Shown here in pieces: positions 26,502-35,436 of a stretch of DNA of 64,000 nt (positions are counted from its first letter, which is position 1; each line of letters starts with the position of its first letter). Position numbers and translations under genes: made by a program. The notes below the pieces were generated by a model, which worked only from the letters and a program-made list of their open reading frames with translations, was not told the DNA's origin and did not search any database. Origin of the DNA: Aquincola agrisoli (GTDB lineage Bacteria > Pseudomonadota > Gammaproteobacteria > Burkholderiales > Burkholderiaceae_C). The stretch covers positions 62,001 to 126,000 of the forward strand of contig NZ_JAZIBG010000009.1 of the NCBI RefSeq assembly GCF_036621135.1. The letters are read 5' to 3'.

Positions 26502-27824
26502 CTAGAACAGCGCCTGCACCAGCCCCAGGCTCAGCGCCGGGAACATCAGCAGCGCCAGCACGCGCAGCACGTCGCTCGCGAGGAACGGGAACACGCCCTT
26601 GTAGGTCTCCGACATCGGCACTTCCTTGGCGATGCTGTTGACCACGTAGACGTTGAGCCCCACCGGTGGCGCGATGAGGCCGATGCCCACCGTCATCAGC
26701 ACCAGGATGCCGAACCAGATGGCCTTGCCCTCGGGCGCCAGGCCCCAGAGATCGAGCGCCATCACCGTCGGGAAGATCACCGGGATGGTCAGCAGCAGCA
26801 TCGACAGCTCGTCCATCACGCAGCCGAGGATGACGTAGCACACGAGGATGGCACCGACGATCGCCAGCGGCGGCACCTGCAGGTGGCCCACCCAGTCGGC
26901 GAGCTGCGCCGGCATCTGCGTGAGTGCGAGCGAGGCGTTCATCATGTCCGCGCCGAGGAAGATCATGAAGACCATCGCCGAGGTCTCCGCCGCGCCGAGG
27001 AAGCTGCGACGCAGCGCCGCCCAGCCCAGTTCGCCGCGCAGCAGCCCGATGACGAAGGTGCCCAGCGCCCCGACCGCGGCACCTTCGGTGGGCGAGAACA
27101 TGCCGCCGTAGATGCCGCCGAACACCAGCGCGAACAGCGCCGCCACCGGCCAGATGCCCAGCAGCGCGCGCCAGCGGCCGGCCCACGGCATCGGCTCGCT
27201 CGGCGTGGCCAGCGCGGGGCGCAGGCGGCAGTACAGCGCCACCACCACCACGTAGCCCAGGGTCGCGATGAGGCCGGGCACCATCGCCGCCGCGAAGAGC
27301 TTGGCGATGTTCTGCTCGGTCAGGATCGCGTACACCACCAGCGGCACCGAAGGCGGGATCAGGATGCCCAGCGTGCCGCCCGTGGCCAGCGCCGCGGTCG
27401 AGAGGCGCCCGTGGTAGCCGTGCTTGCGCATCTCCGGGTAGGCCACCTGCGTGATCGTCGCCGAGGTCGCCACCGACGAGCCGCACACCGCGCCGAAGGC
27501 CGCCGCGCTCATGATGGCCGCCATCGCCAGGCCGCCGCGGATGTGCCCCACGAACGCGGCCGCCGCCCGGAACAGGTCGCGGCTCAGCCCGCCCTGCGTC
27601 GCGAACTGGCCCATCAGCAGGAAAAGCGGGATCACGCTCAGGTCGTAGACCGTCAGCCGCGCGACCGCACTGCCCTTGAGCGCATTGAGCAGCGCGACGT
27701 CGTTGGTCATCGCCCAGTAGCCGATGGCCCCGGGCACGAACATCGCGACCGCGATCGGCGTGCGGATCGCCATCAGCGCCAGCATGGCGCCGAACATCAC
27801 CAGGCCCACCGTGACCGCACTCAT
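26502..27824 (-). CDS. TRAP transporter large permease (DctM-like)
   Basis: A 440-residue, roughly twelve-helix membrane protein of the TRAP DctM family; PGAIGYWAMTNDVALLN, FLLMGQFATQGGLSRDLF, GGTLGILIPPSVPLVVYAILTEQNIAKLFAAAMVPG and GLIAPPVGLNVYVV are characteristic. It carries the cation-driven transport path for the substrate delivered by DctP. It is the last gene of the DctP-DctQ-DctM unit on this strand; the 106-bp gap to DctQ contains a dispersed repeat. The ligand is probably a carboxylate. Confidence 0.92.
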   Translation of the reverse strand: MSAVTVGLVMFGAMLALMAIRTPIAVAMFVPGAIGYWAMTNDVALLNALKGSAVARLTVYDLSVIPLFLLMGQFATQGGLSRDLFRAAAAFVGHIRGGLAMAAIMSAAAFGAVCGSSVATSATITQVAYPEMRKHGYHGRLSTAALATGGTLGILIPPSVPLVVYAILTEQNIAKLFAAAMVPGLIATLGYVVVVALYCRLRPALATPSEPMPWAGRWRALLGIWPVAALFALVFGGIYGGMFSPTEGAAVGALGTFVIGLLRGELGWAALRRSFLGAAETSAMVFMIFLGADMMNASLALTQMPAQLADWVGHLQVPPLAIVGAILVCYVILGCVMDELSMLLLTIPVIFPTVMALDLWGLAPEGKAIWFGILVLMTVGIGLIAPPVGLNVYVVNSIAKEVPMSETYKGVFPFLASDVLRVLALLMFPALSLGLVQALF

Positions 27825-27855
27825 GACAGCCCCTCGCCCGCCGAATACGTCGGTC

Positions 27856-27905
27856 GATCCCCCAGGGGGATGCGGGCCGGCTTGGGAGCGGCCCGGCGCT
27901 CGGCC
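27856..27905 (+). repeat. GC-rich dispersed repeat, copy C
   Basis: TCCCCCAGGGGGATGCGGG, then CCGGCTTGGGAGCGGCCCGG. It lines up base for base, with few changes, with the right half of copy A inside hutH. It lies between the genes for the small and large TRAP permeases, where it could form a hairpin in the operon mRNA. Confidence 0.6.
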
Positions 27906-27930
27906 CGCAGCTGGGTTGGCACAGGGCCTC

Positions 27931-28434
27931 TCATTCGGCCTCCACGAAGGCCGGCCGGCCGCCCCAGTGCAGCACCGCCTGCACCAGCGCGATCACCGCG
28001 GTGAGCGCCAGGCCGGGCGAGAGGATCGCGTAGGACCACCACATCGGCAGGCCCAGGATCATCGTCTGCTCCTGCGCCTCGGCGACCGATGCCGCGCCGA
28101 CGGCCGACCGCCACGCGAGCACGCCCACCATCGCCGCCAGCAGCAGGCTGCCCAGCCCGTCGAGCCGGCGCAGCGCGCCGGCGCCGGCGCGCTGGGTGAA
28201 GAAGTCGACGATGATGTTCGCGCCGCGCAGCTGCGCCCAGGGCAGGCACAGCGCGATCGCCAGGCCGATGCCGAACTGCGTCAGCTCCACGTCGCCCGGG
28301 ATGGGCTGCGACATCGCCGCGCGGCCGGCGATGCTGGCCACGACCATCAGCGCAACGGCGCAGGCCACGACACCGCCCGCGCAGGCGAACCACGCCGCGA
28401 GCCGGCGCAGCACGATAGGCATCGTGCCGGGCAT
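27931..28434 (-). CDS. TRAP transporter small permease (DctQ-like)
   Basis: A 167-residue protein with four hydrophobic helices in the DctQ pattern; the block GDVELTQFGIGLAIALCLPWAQLRGANIIVDFFTQR is typical (E-x-x-Q-F and the region before the third helix). It partners with DctM. Its ATG shares one base with the DctP stop (TGATG), so translation is coupled. A second ATG twelve bases downstream is possible. Confidence 0.88.
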   Translation of the reverse strand: MPGTMPIVLRRLAAWFACAGGVVACAVALMVVASIAGRAAMSQPIPGDVELTQFGIGLAIALCLPWAQLRGANIIVDFFTQRAGAGALRRLDGLGSLLLAAMVGVLAWRSAVGAASVAEAQEQTMILGLPMWWSYAILSPGLALTAVIALVQAVLHWGGRPAFVEAE

Positions 28435-29468
28435 CACTTCTTGTACTTGACCAGCAGGTCGCGTGCGTCCTGCAGCATCTGCTGGCCGGGCAGGCCCCGC
28501 TTGTTCATGTCGGCCACCCATTCCTCGTACAACGGCGCGCTGGCCTTGATCCACTGGTCGACCTCGGCGGCGGGCAGCGTGTAGAAGGTGTTGCCGCGGT
28601 CGACCGCGGGCTTGCGGCCCACGGCCTGGCTCTCGTCCCACACCTTGCCGGCGAAGGCCGACAGCACCGCGCCGCTGCGCTTGTCGATGATGGCCTTCAG
28701 GTCGGGCGGCAGGCCGTCGTACTTCGCCTGGTTCATCGCCAGGATGAAGCCCGCCGAATACAGCGCCGGGCGCGACGGATCCGTCTCGGTGTGGAACTTC
28801 ACCATCTCGTGCAGCTTGACCGAGGGGATCACCTCCCACGGCAGTGCGAAGCCGTCGATCGTGCCCTTGCTCACCGCGTCGGCCACCGCCGGCAGCGGCA
28901 TGCCCACCGGCGTGGCACCCAGCGCCGCCAGCAGCTTGTTGGTCTGGCGCGTGGGCGCGCGCAGCTTCAGGCCCTTCAGGTCGGCCAGCGACTTGATCTG
29001 CTTGTCGCGGGTGTGCAGGTAGCCCTCGTCGTGGATGCTGAACATCAGCGGCTTGAGGCCCGGGAACTCCTTGGTCGCGTACTTCTGGTAGTAGTCCCAG
29101 GACGCCTTGGCGCCCGCCTCGGCCGAGTTGTTCATGAAGGGCAGCTCGAAGACCTCCATGATCGGGAAGCGGCCCGCGGTGTAGCCCGGCAGCGTGAAGG
29201 CGATGTCGACCACGCCGTCGCGCGCCTGGTCGATCAGCTGCGCCGGCGTGCCGCCCAGCTGCATGGCCGGGAACACCTGGCACTTCATGCGGTTGTTGGA
29301 GTCCGCGGCGATCTGGTCGCAGAAAGGCTGCAGGATCTTGGTCGGTGGCATGGCGGCCGGCGGCCAGAAGTGGTGCACCTTCAGCGTCACTTCCTGGGCA
29401 TGGGCACTGCCGCCGATGGCCGCGGCGGCGGCCAGGCCCAGTGCCAGACGTTGCGTGAACGAGCTCAT
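28434..29468 (-). CDS. TRAP transporter periplasmic solute-binding protein (DctP-like)
   Basis: A 344-residue periplasmic receptor: signal peptide MSSFTQRLALGLAAAAAIGGSAHA, then the DctP fold (VTLKVHHFWPPAAMPPTKILQPFCDQI, LKGLKLRAPTRQTNKLLAALGATPVGMPLPAVADAVSKGTIDG). The conserved carboxylate-binding Arg should be the one in KLRAPT. Start chosen for the signal peptide and a GGAG eleven bases upstream. It leads the operon DctP-DctQ-DctM. No linked regulator or catabolic gene is obvious, so the substrate stays unknown. Confidence 0.92.
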   Translation of the reverse strand: MSSFTQRLALGLAAAAAIGGSAHAQEVTLKVHHFWPPAAMPPTKILQPFCDQIAADSNNRMKCQVFPAMQLGGTPAQLIDQARDGVVDIAFTLPGYTAGRFPIMEVFELPFMNNSAEAGAKASWDYYQKYATKEFPGLKPLMFSIHDEGYLHTRDKQIKSLADLKGLKLRAPTRQTNKLLAALGATPVGMPLPAVADAVSKGTIDGFALPWEVIPSVKLHEMVKFHTETDPSRPALYSAGFILAMNQAKYDGLPPDLKAIIDKRSGAVLSAFAGKVWDESQAVGRKPAVDRGNTFYTLPAAEVDQWIKASAPLYEEWVADMNKRGLPGQQMLQDARDLLVKYKK

Positions 29469-29595
29469 CGGCAGTCTCCGGGTGAAATTTGAAACGGGCG
29501 CAGTGTCCATCAGGCGCGGCGGCCGGCCCGAACGGGATTACCCGGGCCGCGTGCGCAGATCGCACACGGCGCGCTGTGGCACAGTGGCGCCCCTC

Positions 29596-30153
29596 ATGGC
29601 CATCAAGTCCACCATCTTCAAGGCGCAACTGCAGATCGCCGACATGGATCGCGGCGTCTACGCCGACCATGCGCTCACGCTCGCGCGCCACCCCTCCGAG
29701 ACCGACGAGCGGCTGCTCATGCGCATCCTCGCGTTCGCGCTGAACGTGCCCGCCACCGACGAGCACGGGCGGCTCGAGGCCGCCAAGGGCATCTCGGACA
29801 CCGACGAACCCGACTTCTGGCAGCACGACCTCAGCGGCCAGCTGCTGCACTGGGTGGAGGTGGGCCAGCCGGACGACCGCCGCATGATCAAGGCGGCCGG
29901 CCGGGCCGACCGCGTGACCGTGATCGCCTATGCCGCCAGCACGCCGATCTGGTGGGCCGGCCTGCAGAACAAGGTCGCGCGCGCCCCCCGGCTGGCCGTG
30001 TGGCAGGTGCCGGCCGAACAGAGCCAGGCCCTGGCCGCGCTCGCACAGCGCACGATGCAGCTGCAGTTCACGGTGCAGGACGGCACGGTGTGGGTGGGCG
30101 ACGGCCAGCAGTCGGTGGAAGTGACGCCCCAGGTGCTGAAGGCCGCCGCCTGA
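29596..30153 (+). CDS. YaeQ family protein
   Basis: A 185-residue protein matching YaeQ over its full length: MAIKSTIFKAQLQIADMDRGVYADHALTLARHPSETDERLLMRILAFAL at the start and FWQHDLSGQLLHWVEVGQPD and ADRVTVIAYA in the middle. YaeQ has a PDDEXK-nuclease-like fold and was once linked to suppression of rfaH mutations; its true role is uncertain. It is a single gene convergent with the amine-oxidase-like gene, only four bases apart, with both stop codons inside the palindrome TGACACGTCA. Confidence 0.9.
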   Translation: MAIKSTIFKAQLQIADMDRGVYADHALTLARHPSETDERLLMRILAFALNVPATDEHGRLEAAKGISDTDEPDFWQHDLSGQLLHWVEVGQPDDRRMIKAAGRADRVTVIAYAASTPIWWAGLQNKVARAPRLAVWQVPAEQSQALAALAQRTMQLQFTVQDGTVWVGDGQQSVEVTPQVLKAAA

Positions 30154-30157
30154 CACG

Positions 30158-31489
30158 TCAGCGCGTGCGCACCACGGCCAGCGTGTAGCCGGCGGTGCTG
30201 CCGCGCACGTGGGAATACGATTCCACGCGCAGGTAATACACCGCATCGCGGCGGCCGCTGTTGGTGACCGTGATCTCGTCGACCGCGCTGCCGCCCAGGC
30301 GGCTGGCGGCCACCTGCGACCCCCGGCCGGAGTAGCCGTACAGGTCGTGGTCCGCGCCGGCGGGCGGCGTCAGCGTCGCACGCACCGTGGCGCCGGCCGG
30401 CACCGTGACCGCGAAATAGTCGTTCTGGCCGCGCGCGGTCATCGTGCCGCGCAGCGTCGAACCCAGGGCAAGCCGCTGCGCCGAGCCGATCGTGTCGTTC
30501 GGCTCGTGCTCGGCGACCGTGTTCGCGGGCGGCGGCGGAGGGGGTGGAGGGGGCGGCGGTGGCGGGGGCGGTGCGTCCGCATCCTCGACCTCCATCCGCA
30601 CGCCGACCGAATGCCAGAGGTTGGCGCCCTCCGCCGCGGTGTGCGGCATGTAGGCCTCGTACCAGAGCACCACGTCGCGGCCGACCAGCGATTCGCCGTT
30701 GCCGTAGGGCACCTGCACGTTCGGGCCCTGCGTCCAGCCCACGTCCTCGGCGGCCTGGTAGACGCGGCCGAACACGGTGTTGCGATCGTGGCCGGGCACC
30801 GGGCTGTTGTTGCTGTCGGGAATCGTGAACCCGGTGAAGCCGGGCAGCACCTTCATCGCCAGCCCCGTCGAGGGGTTGCGCACGCGCCAGCGGTGCTGCG
30901 CCGCGCTGCCCGCGGCCGCATCGAACTCGCTCGCCATCTGGCCGTAGCCGCTGCCCGCATCACGCTCGACCACCTGCGCCGCGGCCCCGTCGAGGCCGAA
31001 GTCGATGCGCCAGTTGGGGTAGTGCACATGCGTGACCACGCACTGCAGCCCCTTGCCGTAGACGTGTGCGTCGATGACGCCGTCGCTGCTGATGTAGTAG
31101 GCCTGGTAGAGGTCGTAGGCCCCGATCTGGTCGCGGATGCCGATCTCGTACCAGCGGCGGCCGTCGAGCGTGAACTCGCGCCGCGCCAGCGTCGCGCCGC
31201 TCGCCCACGGGATGGCCGACAGCGCGCCGCCCAGGCGGTCGGCGTAGGGGCCACAGGCATTGTTCTCGTAGAACACACGCATCACAGGCATGCTGATCTT
31301 GTCGATCAGCGGCCGGCCGTTGTAGCTGACGCCCGACAGCGACAGCCCATCCGACAGGCCGCTCACGTTGTACTGGAAGCGCCAGCCGTTCCAGTCGACC
31401 GTGCCGCTCTGCGCCCAGGCACCACCGAGGGCCGCCCCGGCCACCAGGCCCGCGGCCAGGCCGCGCCATGCACTCGACCGGCCGCTCAT
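30158..31489 (-). CDS. Copper-amine-oxidase-like catalytic domain with PPC domain
   Basis: A 443-residue exported protein. After signal MSGRSSAWRGLAAGLVAGAALGGAWA, residues about 28-320 resemble the C-terminal catalytic domain of copper amine oxidases: QIGAYDLYQAYYISSDGVIDAHV aligns with the topaquinone strand, THVHYPNWRIDFGLDG supplies two His of the copper site, and VVLWYEAYMPHTAAEG could supply the third. The cofactor motif N-Y-D/E-Y reads A-Y-D-L here, so quinone formation is doubtful. A run of 15 prolines then leads to a pre-peptidase C-terminal (PPC) domain beginning EHEPNDTIGSAQRL. It overlaps the upstream gene (ATGA), which seems to encode the N-terminal oxidase domains. Confidence 0.72.
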   Translation of the reverse strand: MSGRSSAWRGLAAGLVAGAALGGAWAQSGTVDWNGWRFQYNVSGLSDGLSLSGVSYNGRPLIDKISMPVMRVFYENNACGPYADRLGGALSAIPWASGATLARREFTLDGRRWYEIGIRDQIGAYDLYQAYYISSDGVIDAHVYGKGLQCVVTHVHYPNWRIDFGLDGAAAQVVERDAGSGYGQMASEFDAAAGSAAQHRWRVRNPSTGLAMKVLPGFTGFTIPDSNNSPVPGHDRNTVFGRVYQAAEDVGWTQGPNVQVPYGNGESLVGRDVVLWYEAYMPHTAAEGANLWHSVGVRMEVEDADAPPPPPPPPPPPPPPPANTVAEHEPNDTIGSAQRLALGSTLRGTMTARGQNDYFAVTVPAGATVRATLTPPAGADHDLYGYSGRGSQVAASRLGGSAVDEITVTNSGRRDAVYYLRVESYSHVRGSTAGYTLAVVRTR

Positions 31490-32220
31490 TGCGGCTCCTT
31501 GCGGCTCTTGATGACACGCTGGGCGCTCAGGTCGACCCAGGCGACGTACTCGGGGTTCGCGTCGTTGTCGACATGGAAGGAGACGTAGACGACGCGACCG
31601 TCGTAGAAGCCGCGGCCTTCGGGCTTGTAGGCCTGGATCGCGAAGCCCTCGAGCCGCCCCACGCGGCCGTCACCCCGGCGCAGGAAAAACGCCCGCGCCA
31701 GCGCGATCGCCTCGCGCTCCTCGTCGGCGGTGATCTCGGGCTGGTACTCGGCCGCCGGCGTCGTCGATACCGTCGTGTCACCGACGATGGGCTCCGCCAC
31801 GGTGACGGTGGCATTGGCCTGCCGGTCGAAGAACTGGAAGCGGCGCTCGGTGACGATGCCACGCGCCGGGTCGCTCACCTCCACCACCGCCAGCGGCGTG
31901 AGCCGGCGCTCGCGCAAGGGCCGCAGCGCGGGCTCCTCGCCAAAGCGCTGTTCGACGCGGCTGAATGCCAGGCTGCGGCCCAACGACCGGCGCTGCTCCG
32001 CGCCGGGGTCGGAATGGTCGATCACGTCGGTGATGCCCTGCGGCTGCGGCGGCCAGACCGCGCTGCCGGGCCGCTGGAGGTGGCCGGTGGGGTGGCCGGG
32101 CCGCAGGCTGCGCAGCACGGCCGGGTCGTGTGCAAGCACGCACGGCGCGAGCGCCGCCAGCGTCGCGCCGCAGAACAGGGCGCGCGCCGTGGCGCGCCCC
32201 GGGTCGAACCAATGGCTCAT
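31486..32220 (-). CDS. Exported protein resembling amine-oxidase N-terminal domains
   Basis: A 244-residue protein starting MSHWFDPGRATARALFCGATLAALAPCVLA, a signal peptide, with a strong SD (GGAGGATC) ahead. The C-terminal part (EEREAIALARAFF ... GFYDGRVVYVSFHVDNDANPEYVAWVDLSAQRVI) resembles the N2/N3 (PepSY-like) domains that precede the catalytic domain in copper amine oxidases. Because the next gene begins inside its stop codon and encodes the catalytic-like domain, the pair looks like a two-subunit version of one enzyme. This domain match is by eye and moderate. Confidence 0.6.
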   Translation of the reverse strand: MSHWFDPGRATARALFCGATLAALAPCVLAHDPAVLRSLRPGHPTGHLQRPGSAVWPPQPQGITDVIDHSDPGAEQRRSLGRSLAFSRVEQRFGEEPALRPLRERRLTPLAVVEVSDPARGIVTERRFQFFDRQANATVTVAEPIVGDTTVSTTPAAEYQPEITADEEREAIALARAFFLRRGDGRVGRLEGFAIQAYKPEGRGFYDGRVVYVSFHVDNDANPEYVAWVDLSAQRVIKSRKEPQ

Positions 32221-32370
32221 CGGGGGATCCTCCTGATGTTGTTGTCTCGCCCGATCCGATCGAGATGCCACAAGACCTCTTTCATATCGAACATTGAGGA
32301 TCATATTTCCAATCCACCGCGCCCCCTATCATCGACCGCCATCGGCCCGCGCCGGGCCGGCCCATCCGCC

Positions 32371-34536
32371 ATGCGCCGCAGCCTCGCCCTCCTCCTGTCC
32401 TGCCTGACCTTCCTGAGCCCCGTGACCGCCCAAACTCCTCCCGAAGACCCGTACCTCTGGCTTGAAGACGTGCAGGGCGAGCAGGCGCTCGCCTGGGTGC
32501 GCGAACGCAATGCCGTCGCCCGCCGGCAGCTCGAAGGCGACGAACGCTTCGCACCGATGCGCGACCGGCTGAGGGAGATCCTCGACTCCAAGGCGCGCAT
32601 CCCCGCCGTGGCGCGCCGCGGCGACGCGCTCTACAACTTCTGGCGCGACGAGAACCACCCGCGCGGCCTGTGGCGGCGCACCACGCTCGCCGAGTACCGC
32701 CGCGCCGAACCCGCCTGGGAAACCGTGCTCGACCTCGACAAGCTGGCCGCCGACGAGGGCGAGAACTGGGTCTGGGCCGGCGCCACCTGCCTCGGGCCGG
32801 ACTACCGGCGGTGCCTGCTGTCGCTGTCGCGCGGGGGGGCCGACGCCACCGTCACCCGCGAGTTCGACAGCGTCGACAAGCGCTTCGTCGACGGCGGCTT
32901 CGTGCTGCCCGAGGCCAAGTCGCGCCTGGAGTGGATCGACGAGGACACGCTGTACGTCGCCTCCGACTTCGGCCCCGGCTCGCTCACCGACTCCGGCTAC
33001 CCTCGGGTGATCAAGCGCTGGCGGCGCGGCCAGCCGCTGGCCGAGGCCCGCACGGTGTTCGAGGGCGAGCGCGGCGACGTCTCCGTCAGCGTGAGCGTCG
33101 ACCGCACGCCCGGCTACGAGCGCACGGTGTTCAGCCGCGCCACCGACTTCTACAACTCGCTCGAGTTCCTGCTCGAGCAGGCCGCCGGCGAGGACCGGCT
33201 GCTGCCGATCGACAAGCCTACCGACGCGACGCTGAGCTTCTGGCGCGAGAAGCTGCTGGTGGAACTGCGCAGCGACCTGCGGGCCGGCGACACGCTCTTC
33301 CCGCGCGGCTCGCTGCTGGTCACCGACGCCGCCGCCTACCTCGACCCGAAGGGCAGGGACGCACGGTGCTACACGAGCCTCTTCGCCCCGACGCCCACGC
33401 GCTCGCTCGCCGGCTACGCGACCACGGCCACGCGGCTGGTGCTCACCGTCAGCGACAACGTCGCCAGCCGGCTCGAGGAACTGCGCCCCGCCGAAGGCGG
33501 ATGGGAACGCCGCCCGGTCGACGCCCCCTACCCGGGCACGCTGGGCGTCTCCACGCTGCACGACCCGCTGCTGCCGAAGGACCCGCTTGGCGAGCACTAC
33601 CTGCTGTCGGCCGTCGACTTCCTGACGCCCGACACCTTGTCGCTCGGCCAGGCCGGCACCGACGAGCGGGAGACGCTGAAGTCCTCGCCGCGCTTCTTCG
33701 ACGCCGCCGGCATGCGCGTGGAGCAGCGCTTCGCGAAGTCGAAGGACGGCACGCGCGTGCCCTACTTCGTCGTCTGGCCCAAGGGCGCCGTCGCCGACGG
33801 CGACAACCCCACGCTGCTGTACGGCTACGGCGGCTTCGAGGTGCCGCTGCAGCCCTGGTATGCCGCGGCCAGCGGCAACGTCTGGGGGGCGCACGGCGGC
33901 GTGTTCGTCGTCGCCAACATCCGCGGCGGCGGCGAGTTCGGGCCGGGCTGGCACCAGGCCGCGATCAAGGCCGACAAGCAGAAGAGCTACGACGACTTCA
34001 TCGCGGTCGCCGAGGACCTCGTCGCGAACAAGGTGACCCGGCCGGCGCGCCTGGGCATCCAGGGCGGCAGCAACGGCGGCCTGCTGGTCGGCGCGGTGAT
34101 GCTGCAGCGGCCGGAGCTCTTCAACGCCGTGCTGTGCCAGGTGCCGCTGCTCGACATGAAGCGCTACCACCTGCTGCTGGCCGGCGCGAGCTGGATGGGC
34201 GAGTACGGCAATCCCGACGATCCGGCGGACTGGGCGGTGATCTCCCGCTACAGCCCATACCAGGTGCTGGCGGGCCTGGCGCCCGGCACGGCGCTGCCGC
34301 CGGTGCTCTTCACCACCTCGACCCGCGACGACCGCGTGCACCCCGGCCACGCCCGCAAGATGGCCGCCCGCATGATGGCCCTGGGCCATGCGACGCTCTA
34401 TTACGAGAACATCGAGGGCGGCCACGGCGGCGCCGCCGACAACGCGCAGCGCGCCGAGATGATGGCGCTGGGCTACGTGTTCCTGTGGCAGCAGCTGGGC
34501 CGCGCGCCGGCCCACGCCACGAAGGCGGCGCCATGA
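32371..34536 (+). CDS. Prolyl oligopeptidase family (S9) serine peptidase
   Basis: A 721-residue exported peptidase: signal MRRSLALLLSCLTFLSPVTAQ, an N-terminal seven-bladed propeller that begins EDPYLWLEDVQGEQALAWVRERN, and a C-terminal alpha/beta hydrolase. Catalytic triad: Ser567 in GGSNGG, an Asp in TSTRDDRVHPGH (653-654) and His685 in EGGHGG. It should cleave short peptides after proline in the periplasm. The GNAT gene behind it overlaps by four bases. It stands divergent from the amine-oxidase-like pair with 150 bases between starts. Confidence 0.93.
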   Translation: MRRSLALLLSCLTFLSPVTAQTPPEDPYLWLEDVQGEQALAWVRERNAVARRQLEGDERFAPMRDRLREILDSKARIPAVARRGDALYNFWRDENHPRGLWRRTTLAEYRRAEPAWETVLDLDKLAADEGENWVWAGATCLGPDYRRCLLSLSRGGADATVTREFDSVDKRFVDGGFVLPEAKSRLEWIDEDTLYVASDFGPGSLTDSGYPRVIKRWRRGQPLAEARTVFEGERGDVSVSVSVDRTPGYERTVFSRATDFYNSLEFLLEQAAGEDRLLPIDKPTDATLSFWREKLLVELRSDLRAGDTLFPRGSLLVTDAAAYLDPKGRDARCYTSLFAPTPTRSLAGYATTATRLVLTVSDNVASRLEELRPAEGGWERRPVDAPYPGTLGVSTLHDPLLPKDPLGEHYLLSAVDFLTPDTLSLGQAGTDERETLKSSPRFFDAAGMRVEQRFAKSKDGTRVPYFVVWPKGAVADGDNPTLLYGYGGFEVPLQPWYAAASGNVWGAHGGVFVVANIRGGGEFGPGWHQAAIKADKQKSYDDFIAVAEDLVANKVTRPARLGIQGGSNGGLLVGAVMLQRPELFNAVLCQVPLLDMKRYHLLLAGASWMGEYGNPDDPADWAVISRYSPYQVLAGLAPGTALPPVLFTTSTRDDRVHPGHARKMAARMMALGHATLYYENIEGGHGGAADNAQRAEMMALGYVFLWQQLGRAPAHATKAAP

Positions 34537-34826
34537 GCGGCAGCCCCTCGCCCGCCGTGGAGGTCATCCACAACACCGCGGCCGGGCGCTTCGAGGCCAC
34601 CATCGACGGCCTGCTTTGCGTCGCCGAATACACGCTGCAGGGCCGCACCGCGGTGATGCACCACACGCTGGTGCCGCCGGCCCTCGAAGGCCGCGGCATC
34701 GCCGGCGCGCTGGTGCGCGCGGCGCTCGCCCACGCACGCGAGGCTGGCTGGCGCGTGCGCCCGACCTGCAGCTACGTGGCGTCCTACATGCGAAGGCATC
34801 CCGAGACGCAGGACCTTCTGGCCTGA
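34533..34826 (+). CDS. Small GNAT-like N-acetyltransferase
   Basis: A 97-residue protein of the minimal GNAT type (YjdJ/Gtn-like): short beta strands FEATIDGLLCVAEYTLQGRTAVMHHTLVPPALEGRGIAGALV with the acetyl-CoA pyrophosphate loop EGRGIAGAL and a following CSYVASYMRRHPE block that is conserved in this subfamily. The substrate is unknown. The ATG overlaps the S9 peptidase stop (ATGA), so they are co-expressed. Confidence 0.88.
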   Translation: MSGSPSPAVEVIHNTAAGRFEATIDGLLCVAEYTLQGRTAVMHHTLVPPALEGRGIAGALVRAALAHAREAGWRVRPTCSYVASYMRRHPETQDLLA

Positions 34827-34878
34827 GGCCGCGGCCGCGCAGCTTGTCGCCCCGGCGACAGGGCCGCTATGCTCGGGC

Positions 34879-35403
34879 ATGAACGACACCGACATCCCGA
34901 GCGAGGCCCCCTGCGTGCTGGACGTGGAGGCCTCCGGGTTCGGCCGGCACAGCTACCCGGTCGAGGTCGGCGTGGCCCTGCCCGACGGCCGGGCCCTGTG
35001 CACGCTGGTGCGGCCCCAGCCCGAGTGGACACACTGGGACGACGCCGCGCAGCACCTGCACGGCATCTCCCGCGAAACCGCCCTGCTGCACGGCCGCAGC
35101 GCACGGGCGGTGGCCGAGCTGCTGAACACGGAGCTGGAGGGCCGCACGGTCTACACCGACGCCTGGGCGCACGACTACGTCTGGCTGGCCACCTTGTTCG
35201 AGGCCGCCGGCCTGCGGCCGCGTTTCCGGCTCGAACACCTGCGGATGCTGCTCGACGAGGCCCAGACCTCGTCGTTCGACGATGCGCGGCGCGCCGCCAG
35301 CGAGGAGCTGCGCGTGACGCGCCACCGCGCCAGCAACGACGCACGCACGCTGCAGCTGGCGGTGATGAGGCTGCGCCAGAACGCGCCGAGCGCCACGCAT
35401 TGA
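34879..35403 (+). CDS. DEDDh-type 3'-5' exonuclease-like protein
   Basis: A 174-residue RNase H-fold protein with exonuclease motifs: Exo I LDVEASGFG (Asp/Glu pair at about 14-16), Exo II around VYTDAWAHDYVWL and Exo III HRASNDARTL, the His-x4-Asp of DEDDh enzymes. It resembles small RNase T/DnaQ-like exonucleases in Burkholderiales with no assigned pathway. It lies 52 bases behind the GNAT gene and convergent with the SDR gene. Confidence 0.82.
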   Translation: MNDTDIPSEAPCVLDVEASGFGRHSYPVEVGVALPDGRALCTLVRPQPEWTHWDDAAQHLHGISRETALLHGRSARAVAELLNTELEGRTVYTDAWAHDYVWLATLFEAAGLRPRFRLEHLRMLLDEAQTSSFDDARRAASEELRVTRHRASNDARTLQLAVMRLRQNAPSATH

Positions 35404-35436
35404 GCGCCCCGCGGGGGCCGCGCGCTGCGGGCACGC

